From the NCBI GenBank assembly GCA_963744935.1, contig CAVUVM010000004.1, positions 372,001 to 436,000 on the forward strand: a stretch of DNA of 64,000 nucleotides, read 5' to 3'. The stretch is from Bog-473 sp963744935. Its GTDB lineage: Bacteria > Actinomycetota > Acidimicrobiia > Acidimicrobiales > RAAP-2. Positions 58,423 to 64,000 of this stretch are shown here, piece after piece. The notes under the pieces were generated by a model. It was not told the DNA's origin. It saw only the letters and a list, made by a program, of their open reading frames with translations, and did no database searches. Position 1 is the stretch's first letter, and each line of letters begins with the position of its first letter. The translations under genes and the position numbers were made by a program.

Positions 58423-59295
58423 TCAGGCCACCTGCTCGAGCGCATGCGCGATCTGGACGTTCCCCGAGACGCTGCGCACAGTGAGGTCAACCCGCGTCTC
58501 ATGGCGCGTCGACCCCGGGCGGTCCTCGAGGGGGATGTCCGAGCTCACCGAGCCCGACATCGTCTCGACATCGACCTGGAGGTCCACACCCCGGGCGACA
58601 CCGACCGACACGTCACCTGACACCGAGCGCACGTGGAGCGCGCCCTCGCCCAACGCGAGCACGCGCACGTCGCCCGAGACGTTGATGATCTTCGCGCCAT
58701 GGGTGAGCTCGCCCAGCCGCACACTGCCCGAGGTCGCCTTCACCTCGACGCGGCCGCCTGCGGCGCCGAGCTCGAGGTCACCCGATGCCGTCGCAAATAC
58801 GGCGCTGCCCGCGACGCTCGAGCAGCGCAAATCTCCCGAAGCCGTGTGTGCGCGTACCTCGCCGCCGACGTTGCCGACTGTGATGTGGCCGCTTGCTGTC
58901 TTGGCATGGACGTCGGCCCTCACGTCGTCGGTCGATATGTCGCCGCTCGACGTCTTGACGTCGGCCCGGCCAACCGGGCCTGTGACCTCGATATCGGCCG
59001 AGGCCGTGACGACGGTGACGTCGCTCCCCTCGGGCAACTCCACCCGCACCGTCACGGCATTGCGGCGCAGGAAGCGCATCCCGTGCACGTTCGGCACCTT
59101 CACGACGACGAGGTGACGGCTGCCCATCGGTCGGAACTCGACCGTCGCCCGCTCGACCAGCTCCTCGGCACCCGGCGTCTCCGGTTCGAGCGAGACGGTT
59201 GTCGTCGACGTCGCCAGCGAGGTGATCGCAACCAAGCCGACGGCGTTCTCCACCACGAGGCGCACCTGGCCCGGGGTCTCGAATGTCTTGTCCAT
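58423..59295 (-). CDS. DUF4097-family beta-helix protein
   Basis: 290 residues built of repeating strands, GDISTDDVRADVHAKTASGHITVG, with SGDL/SGDV/SGNV turns every 18-20 residues, the pattern of the DUF4097 (putative adhesin) family; no signal peptide or membrane helix, so it may be cytoplasmic. ATG 59295 follows GAAAGGAGCACGGAC. It is 13 bases downstream of the ribbon-helix-helix gene, a pairing that recurs in actinobacteria as I recall. Function unknown. Confidence 0.8.
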   Translation of the reverse strand: MDKTFETPGQVRLVVENAVGLVAITSLATSTTTVSLEPETPGAEELVERATVEFRPMGSRHLVVVKVPNVHGMRFLRRNAVTVRVELPEGSDVTVVTASADIEVTGPVGRADVKTSSGDISTDDVRADVHAKTASGHITVGNVGGEVRAHTASGDLRCSSVAGSAVFATASGDLELGAAGGRVEVKATSGSVRLGELTHGAKIINVSGDVRVLALGEGALHVRSVSGDVSVGVARGVDLQVDVETMSGSVSSDIPLEDRPGSTRHETRVDLTVRSVSGNVQIAHALEQVA

Positions 59296-59308
59296 GTCCG
59301 TGCTCCTT

Positions 59309-59782
59309 TCAGGTCGAGCCGTAGCCGCGCAGGCGGTTGCCCCCGCGCCCGCTCTTGAACCGCTGCGCCGACGCCCCGCGCTCGAGCGTCCGCACGATGT
59401 AGGCGTTGACCGAGACGCCCTCGCGCGCGGCACCCTCTTCGACCCGGTTCTTCAGGCCCTCGCTCAGGCGCAAGGTGATCCGCGCCGAGAGGTCCCCGCC
59501 GGAGGTTCCGTCGCCGGGCTGGTCGCTGCTGGTGGCGTGCTCATCCTCGAGGTAGGCCAGGTCGACGTCGTCGCCGGCGACCCGGATCTCGACGCGGCCT
59601 TCGGGCAGCTCGGCGGACAGCTCGGCGGCCACGTCAGAGAGGAGGTCGAGGATGCGGCCGGGCACCGAACGGCCGAGCAGCTCCGCGATGCGCTCTGCCA
59701 CCTCGGCGACGGTGTCGTCGCCCAGCTCACCGACACTGATCACATCGGATCGCAGGCCCTCCACCACCAGTGACATCTTCAT
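59309..59782 (-). CDS. Ribbon-helix-helix (HicB/CopG-like) protein
   Basis: 157 residues. The C-terminal part SARITLRLSEGLKNRVEEGAAREGVSVNAYIVRTLERGA (quoted in pieces: ARITLRLSEGLK, GVSVNAYIVRTLERG) is a ribbon-helix-helix DNA-binding domain; the N-terminal part (VAERIAELLGRSVPGRILDLLSD, EIRVAGDDVDLAYLED) is HicB-like or unassigned. The perfect 11-bp palindrome 59790-59814 begins eight bases upstream of ATG 59782, strongly suggesting self-regulation. Ends in a basic tail RFKSGRGGNRLRG. Confidence 0.78.
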   Translation of the reverse strand: MKMSLVVEGLRSDVISVGELGDDTVAEVAERIAELLGRSVPGRILDLLSDVAAELSAELPEGRVEIRVAGDDVDLAYLEDEHATSSDQPGDGTSGGDLSARITLRLSEGLKNRVEEGAAREGVSVNAYIVRTLERGASAQRFKSGRGGNRLRGYGST

Positions 59783-59789
59783 GGTGTCA

Positions 59790-59814
59790 CTATGACATCA
59801 CTTTGATGTCATAG
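59790..59814. promoter_or_regulatory. Operator palindrome of the RHH-DUF4097 operon
   Basis: CTATGACATCA and TGATGTCATAG flank CTT: a perfect 11-bp inverted repeat. Further TGACATC and TGTCA half-sites lie inside the start of the gene (59771-59790). RHH proteins bind such short palindromes as dimers of dimers, so this is probably the site of the adjacent RHH protein. Confidence 0.75.
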
Positions 59815-59891
59815 TCAACCCTGTGGCTGGTCAGTTCGTCGATTCGTCGATCGTCGCAGTCGAGCTCGACCACCCGAGGGTCCGGGTACCA

Positions 59892-59995
59892 GTTTCGACC
59901 CGTATATGTATCCTTCCGAAAACCCCCCCAATTAACGATGGATATCGAGATATCCTTCGTTAACCACCCCCCTTTTCGGAAGGTTACATATACAG
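59892..59995. repeat. 104-nt nested palindromic element, copy B
   Basis: Begins GTTTCGACC and ends GGTTACATATACAG, exactly as copy A (43452-43555) and of equal length. The outer arms (59900-59923 and 59972-59995, about 24 bases) are nearly perfect inverted repeats; the inner arms TTAACGATGGATAT/ATATCCTTCGTTAA pair with one mismatch. The cores are C-rich on the plus strand (CCCCCCC at 59923-59929 and CCACCCCCC at 59964-59972), i.e. G-rich on the minus strand, the reverse of copy A. It lies between the RHH operon and the PilZ-like gene. Confidence 0.85.
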
Positions 59996-60030
59996 GTCCC
60001 CACCTACAGGTCCCCGTCGCTCTTACCTGA

Positions 60031-60080
60031 CCTGACGCGACCTGACGCGACCTGACGTGGCGTGACGTCGCGTGACGTCA
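60031..60080 (+). repeat. Five phased 10-nt repeats upstream of the PilZ-like gene
   Basis: CCTGACGCGA, CCTGACGCGA, CCTGACGTGG, CGTGACGTCG and CGTGACGTCA follow with no spacer, all sharing C-x-TGACG. A partial unit CCTGA precedes. A doubled TACAGGTCCCC (59991-60001, 60005-60015) lies just upstream. Ten-base spacing would place every unit on the same helix face. The remaining region to 60277 shows no gene. Confidence 0.8.
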
Positions 60081-60277
60081 CAGTCCAGCGTGGGGCGCGG
60101 TCACGCCGGCGGAGTCCATCGCGCCAGATTTGTTACGACGTTGCGCGGGCCAGGACGGATCGTGCCGAGAAATAGCAGAGCACGTTTTCGACCCGCGACG
60201 ACCCGAGGTCGCTCGACCGTCGTGAACGAGCAGTGCAGATCGGCGTCTCGAGGCGTCCATGACGGGGAGGAGAAGAA

Positions 60278-60664
60278 ATGGCGACCGGACGGCGAGCGCC
60301 ACGCCAGCTGGCCAACGTGGAGGGGATTTGTCTCCTCGAGGACCAGTTGGCTCCAGACGGCTGGCAAGTGTGCTGGATCCTCGACCTCTCAGCGCTGGGC
60401 ATGGGGCTCATGTTCCGTCACCAGCACGAAGCCGAGCTGCTTGGACGCACGATCGCGGTCGAGGTTCCGTCCGCCAAAGAGTCCGCTCGAGTCCCTCTCG
60501 AGGGAGAGATCAAGAATGCCCTCATGATCGAGCCTGGCCTGGTTCGGGTCGGGATCGAGTTCACTGGCGCGACGACAGGCGAGCAAGCGCTTGCTGCGGT
60601 GCTCAGCGCCCTGGCCGAAGCGGATGCCTCGGACAACATGGTCCTCCTCCGCGTAACCCCCTAG
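60278..60664 (+). CDS. PilZ-domain-like protein
   Basis: 128 residues resembling a single PilZ domain: basic start GRRAPRQLANVEG in place of the RxxxR motif, WILDLSALGMGLMF matching D/NxSxxG, and LEGEIKNALMIEPGLVRVGIEF as the closing strands. PilZ domains bind cyclic di-GMP. Because the first motif is only approximate (RAPRQ), binding is uncertain. GGGGAGGAGAAG is a strong ribosome site. It is monocistronic, convergent with ilvC. Confidence 0.65.
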   Translation: MATGRRAPRQLANVEGICLLEDQLAPDGWQVCWILDLSALGMGLMFRHQHEAELLGRTIAVEVPSAKESARVPLEGEIKNALMIEPGLVRVGIEFTGATTGEQALAAVLSALAEADASDNMVLLRVTP

Positions 60665-60690
60665 ACCAGACGAACTCGAGCACCGTCCCC

Positions 60691-60719
60691 GCCGGCGCTC
60701 TCGCACGGCGCTCGCCGGC
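60691..60719. terminator. Hairpin between convergent PilZ-like gene and ilvC
   Basis: GCCGGCG (60691-60697) and CGCCGGC (60713-60719) are inverted repeats with a 15-base loop that abuts the ilvC stop. No T-run follows on either side, so it is at best a weak bidirectional terminator. Confidence 0.4.
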
Positions 60720-61745
60720 TCAGCCCCCCGAGGCGTCCTGCACCCGGGTCTTCCCGGCCGAGATGAAGGGCATCATCGCGCGCAACTCGGCGCCCACCGA
60801 CTCGATCTGGTGGGCCTTACCCGCTTCGCGCAGCGCCTGAAAGCGTGGGCGCCCCGCCTTGTTCTCGGCGATCCACTCCTCGGCAAAGGCGCCGCTGCGG
60901 ATGTCGTCGAGGATCGATTGCATCGTCGCCCGCACGGCGTCGTCGATGACGCGGGGGCCGCGGGTGAGGTCGCCGTACTCGGCGGTGTCCGAGATGGAGT
61001 AGCGCATGCCGGCAATGCCCTGCTCGTACATGAGATCGACGATGAGCTTGAGCTCGTGCAGGCACTCGAAGTAGGCCGACTCGGGCTGGTACCCGGCGTT
61101 GACGAGGGTCTCGAAGCCGGCGGTCACGAGCGCCGTCAGCCCGCCGCAGAGCACCACCTGCTCGCCGAAGAGGTCGGTTTCGGTCTCTTCGTCAAAGGTC
61201 GTGTCGAGCACGCCGGCTCGGGTGGCCCCGATCGCGTGCGCGTAGGACAGCGCGAGATCACGCGCCTTGCCCGTCGCGTCCTGGTGCACCGCCACCAGTG
61301 AGGGCACGCCGCCGCCCTCGGTGTACGTGCGGCGCACGAGGTGTCCCGGGCCCTTCGGGGCGACCATGGTCACGTCGACGCCCGGGGGCGGCACGATCTG
61401 TCCGAACCGGATGTTGAAGCCGTGGGCGAACATCAACATGTCACCGTCATTGAGGTTGGGCGCCACGAACTCGTCGTAGGCCGCCTTCTGCTCGGTGTCG
61501 GGCAGCAAGATCATGATCACGTCGGCCTCGGAAGCGGCATCGGCCAGCGACAGGACGCGCAGGCCCGCCTCCTCAGCCTTGCGCCGGCTCGAGCTGCCCT
61601 CGCGCAGGGCGACCCGGACGTCGACACCTGACTCCATCAGGTTCTGGGCGTGCGCGTGCCCCTGGGAGCCGTAGCCCAAGATGGCGACCTTGCGGCCCGC
61701 GATCAGGGTCGGGTCGGCGTCAGACTCGTAGTACAGCTTGGCCAT
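60720..61745 (-). CDS. ilvC: Ketol-acid reductoisomerase (class I)
   Basis: Second step of valine and isoleucine synthesis: Mg-dependent rearrangement plus NADPH reduction of acetohydroxy acids. 341 residues, the short class I form: AILGYGSQGHAHAQNLMESG (dinucleotide motif), VAPKGPGHLVRRTYTEG, the metal ligands in DTTFDEETETDLFGEQ and ELKLIVDLMYEQGIAGM. NADPH preference is suggested by Arg/Ser in REGSSSRRKAE. It follows ilvN after 86 bases that contain a short tandem repeat. Confidence 0.96.
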   Translation of the reverse strand: MAKLYYESDADPTLIAGRKVAILGYGSQGHAHAQNLMESGVDVRVALREGSSSRRKAEEAGLRVLSLADAASEADVIMILLPDTEQKAAYDEFVAPNLNDGDMLMFAHGFNIRFGQIVPPPGVDVTMVAPKGPGHLVRRTYTEGGGVPSLVAVHQDATGKARDLALSYAHAIGATRAGVLDTTFDEETETDLFGEQVVLCGGLTALVTAGFETLVNAGYQPESAYFECLHELKLIVDLMYEQGIAGMRYSISDTAEYGDLTRGPRVIDDAVRATMQSILDDIRSGAFAEEWIAENKAGRPRFQALREAGKAHQIESVGAELRAMMPFISAGKTRVQDASGG

Positions 61746-61799
61746 GATCCCTGCTCTTTCTGTTCTCTGCGTGGTTGCGTTTCTCTGAGCGCTGCTCTC

Positions 61800-61833
61800 G
61801 GCGTTGTCTCGGCGCTGTCTCGGCGCTGCTCTC
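61800..61833. repeat. Short tandem repeat at the ilvN-ilvC junction
   Basis: GGCGTTGTCTC (61800-61810), GGCGCTGTCTC (61811-61821) and GGCGCTGCTCTC (61822-61833) follow each other, with a related GAGCGCTGCTCTC just before (61787-61799). The last unit runs into the ilvN stop. On the transcribed strand these read GAGACAGCGCC-like units; no function is evident. Confidence 0.6.
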
Positions 61834-62413
61834 AGTGGTGGCGTTCCAGCTTAGGCAGCGCCACGCGCCCTGTCCGTTGGAGCTCGACGACGGTGTAGGA
61901 CTCGAGGAGCCCTTCGAAGTCGTCGATCTTCTCGGGCCGCCCCGCCAACATGACCGTCAGTCGATCGGCCCCCACGCTCACGACCTCGCCGCCGAACACG
62001 CCCACGAGCTGAATGACCTGTGAACGCTCGGTCGGGCCCACCGCCACGGTCACCAGCACGAGCTCTCGCTCGACCGCCTCGGCCGGCGACAGCTCATCGA
62101 TAGAGACCACGTTGACCAGCTTGTCGAGCTGCATGATCACCTGCTCCAGCGGCGCCGACTCGACATCGACCACGATGGTGATGCGACTGAAGCGCTCGTC
62201 CTCGTCGGTGGGCGCGACCGCCAAGGAGAAGATATTGAAGCCGCGGCGGCTGAAGAGCCCGGCCACCCGGGCCAGCACGCCTGCCTTGTTCTCCACCAGC
62301 ACCGAGAGGATGTGATGGCGCGGCGCCCCGTGAGCCGAGCCCGGGGCGCCCGCTTTTCCTCCGGGCATCGCGCGCAACGCCGTCGTGCCCGACCCCGACC
62401 CGGCCGCCGTCAC
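61832..62413 (-). CDS. ilvN: Acetolactate synthase small (regulatory) subunit
   Basis: 193 residues. ACT domain HILSVLVENKAGVLARVAGLFSRRGFNI (read in part HILSVLVENKAGVLARV) binds valine and confers feedback inhibition; ERELVLVTVAVGPTERSQV and VVELQRTGRVALPK form the C-terminal domain. A 30-residue Gly/Ala-rich N-terminal tail precedes the ACT domain. GTG 62413 overlaps the ilvB stop by four bases (GTGA), so the subunits are translationally coupled. Confidence 0.94.
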   Translation of the reverse strand: MTAAGSGSGTTALRAMPGGKAGAPGSAHGAPRHHILSVLVENKAGVLARVAGLFSRRGFNIFSLAVAPTDEDERFSRITIVVDVESAPLEQVIMQLDKLVNVVSIDELSPAEAVERELVLVTVAVGPTERSQVIQLVGVFGGEVVSVGADRLTVMLAGRPEKIDDFEGLLESYTVVELQRTGRVALPKLERHH

Positions 62414-63999
62414 CGCCCCGCCCCCTGCGCCAGCTGGTCGGGATGCACGACGATGTCGTCGTTGGAAGAGCCGGCGGCCACCATCGGATACACCTTCTCG
62501 AAGGCGTCGGTCCGAAAGTCGACCACCACCGGACGATCGTCGATCGAATTCGCCTTTTCGATGGCCGGTCCGACGTCCTCGGGCGTCTCGGCCCGGATGC
62601 CCACACACCCCATCGCCTCGGCCCACTTGACGTAGTCGGGCAGGTCGGGCGAGAGGTAGACCTCCGAATAGCGCTCCCCGTAGAACATTTCCTGCCACTG
62701 GCGCACCATGCCGAGGTAGGCGTTGTTCAAGATGGCGATCTTCACCGGGATCTGTTCGGAGCTCGCGGTGACCAGCTCCTGGGCCGTCATCTGGAAGCAG
62801 CCGTCGCCGTCGATGGCCCACACCGTGCGGTCGGGCCGCCCGACCTTGGCCCCGATCGAGGCGGGCACCGCGAATCCCATGGTTCCCGCGCCGCCGGAGT
62901 TGACCCAGGTGTAGGGGTGCTCGAAGTTCCAGTATTGCGAGGCCCACATCTGGTGCTGGCCCACGCCGGCCACCACGATGGTGTCCTCCTGCGACGAGTC
63001 ACGCAGCTGCTCGACCACGTTCTGCGGCTTGATCGCCCCGCCCTCCACATCCTCGTAGTAGAGCGGGTAACGCTCTTGCCACTCGCGGATCTGGTGCCAC
63101 CAGGGCGCGAGATCCCGGACCACCGGCGCGTCGCCCCGGGCGTCCATGGCGAGCAGCAGCTCGCCGATCACCTGGCGGCAGTCCCCGGCGATGCCCACGT
63201 CGGGCACGCGCACCTTGCCGAGCTCGGCCGGGTCGATGTCGACGTGGATCACCTTGGCCTCGGGCGCGAACGTCGAGATCTTGCCGGTGACGCGGTCGTC
63301 GAAGCGCGCGCCGAGGTTGATCAAGAGGTCGCTGCGCTGCATGGCGGTGACCGCGGTGTAGTGGCCGTGCATGCCCGGCATCCCGAGCGCCTGGGGGTGC
63401 GAGTCGGGGAAGGCGCCCCGCGCCATCAGGGTCGTGACCACCGGGATCCCGGTGCGGTCGGCCAGTGCGCGCAGCGCCTCCGCGGCCCGCGCCTTCAGCA
63501 CGCCGCCCCCGACGTAGAGCACCGGCCGCTCGGCCCGCGCGATGAGCTCGACCGCCTCGCCGACGAGCACGGGGTCGCCGAAGGTCACCGGGTGGTAGCC
63601 CGGCAGGTCGAGGTCGTCGACCGACGTCGGCCAGTACCACTCCATCGTCTCGTTCGAGATGTCCTTCGGCAGGTCGATGAGTACCGGGCCCGGCCGCCCG
63701 GTGGTGGCGACGTGGAAGGCCGCGGCGACCACCCGAGGAATGTCATCGACGTCCTTGATGAGCCAGTTGTGCTTGGTGATGCCCATCGTGACGCCGGTGA
63801 TGTCGCATTCTTGGAAGGCGTCGGTGCCGATGGCCGGCGTGGCCACCTGGCCCGACACGACGATCAGCGGCGTCGAGTCCATGTAGGCGTTGGCCAGCGG
63901 CGTGACGATGTTGGTCGCCCCCGGGCCGCTCGTCACCATGGCGACGCCGGGACGCCCGGTCACCATGGCGTAGCCCTCGGCCATGTGGCCCGCGCCCTG
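62410..63999 (-). CDS. ilvB: Acetolactate synthase large subunit, N-terminus outside the window
   Basis: Thiamine-diphosphate enzyme that makes acetolactate and acetohydroxybutyrate. 529 C-terminal residues are visible and the frame is open at the right edge, where QGAGHMAEGYAMVTGRPGV (the region after the catalytic Glu) appears, so about 60-100 residues are missing. Visible: SGPGATNIVTPLANAYMDSTP, GGGVLKARAAEALRALAD, LINLGARFDDRVTGK, the ThDP loop GDGCFQMTAQEL with Asn in ILNNAYLGMVRQWQ. First gene of ilvB-ilvN-ilvC. Confidence 0.95.
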   Translation of the reverse strand, partial: QGAGHMAEGYAMVTGRPGVAMVTSGPGATNIVTPLANAYMDSTPLIVVSGQVATPAIGTDAFQECDITGVTMGITKHNWLIKDVDDIPRVVAAAFHVATTGRPGPVLIDLPKDISNETMEWYWPTSVDDLDLPGYHPVTFGDPVLVGEAVELIARAERPVLYVGGGVLKARAAEALRALADRTGIPVVTTLMARGAFPDSHPQALGMPGMHGHYTAVTAMQRSDLLINLGARFDDRVTGKISTFAPEAKVIHVDIDPAELGKVRVPDVGIAGDCRQVIGELLLAMDARGDAPVVRDLAPWWHQIREWQERYPLYYEDVEGGAIKPQNVVEQLRDSSQEDTIVVAGVGQHQMWASQYWNFEHPYTWVNSGGAGTMGFAVPASIGAKVGRPDRTVWAIDGDGCFQMTAQELVTASSEQIPVKIAILNNAYLGMVRQWQEMFYGERYSEVYLSPDLPDYVKWAEAMGCVGIRAETPEDVGPAIEKANSIDDRPVVVDFRTDAFEKVYPMVAAGSSNDDIVVHPDQLAQGAGR

Positions 64000-64000
64000 C

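Noticed and set aside
59309..59782. Classical HicAB toxin-antitoxin pair
   Set aside because: The partner gene is a DUF4097 protein, not a small HicA-type RNase; no hicA-like frame lies nearby.

Overview
The window is GC-rich (roughly two thirds G+C by eye), with GTG starts, four-base start/stop overlaps and many mycobacterium-like proteins: the long SerC form, a FadA5-type thiolase, an EchA19-type hydratase, and an NlpC/P60 peptidase with a coiled coil. This points to an actinomycete. The mix of an ethylmalonyl-CoA-type gene set, steroid-type beta-oxidation genes and a DUF4115 membrane protein makes me favour an Acidimicrobiia-like lineage, but that placement is inference. It is chromosomal sequence. 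I see no rRNA, tRNA, CRISPR array, prophage or intact insertion sequence.

Left part (1-18.7 kb): the end of an oligopeptidase B gene; a DUF4115 membrane protein; a minus-strand group (MBL hydrolase, flavin reductase, RmlC-like epimerase); mutY with no ordinary start codon; and genes matching three consecutive steps of the ethylmalonyl-CoA pathway (a MaoC hydratase of the mesaconyl-CoA type, a methylsuccinyl-CoA dehydrogenase-like flavoprotein, a CitE-type malyl-CoA lyase). Then come an NlpC/P60 peptidase, a divergent Lgt, a foreign-looking glycosyltransferase, and a divergent SDR/acyl-CoA synthetase pair sharing a KstR-like operator.

Middle-left (18.7-26 kb): a patchwork of lower-GC, small or broken genes (frameshifted VOC protein, mini-zincin, zinc ribbons, G1 glutamic peptidase, LMW phosphatase-like protein, VOC, GNAT, methyltransferase, frameshifted K+ channel). 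From 26 to 35 kb follow a FadA5/EchA19/thioesterase operon with a second KstR-like operator, an acyl-CoA dehydrogenase, hydrolases and a secreted GH76 mannanase-like protein.

Right part (35-64 kb): branched-chain amino acid and serine synthesis. leuB-ilvE-cimA (minus), greA-leuC-leuD (plus), leuA (minus) and ilvB-ilvN-ilvC (minus, running off the right end) together cover leucine, valine and isoleucine via citramalate. Serine genes are serA and serC, with an AspC-like aminotransferase whose start codon overlaps that of serC head to head. Both leuA and leuB have upstream leaders with a short peptide rich in Leu or Ile/Val codons, a hairpin and a U-tract terminator, which looks like transcription attenuation. 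Interspersed are an ABC exporter pair, an SDR/P450 pair, two ArsR-AHSA1 modules, secreted GH5, DUF4097 with a ribbon-helix-helix protein, and a PilZ-like protein.

The most unusual signal is a 104-nt nested-palindrome element present twice (43452-43555 and 59892-59995). The copies align without gaps, but their G-rich cores are inverted relative to each other.
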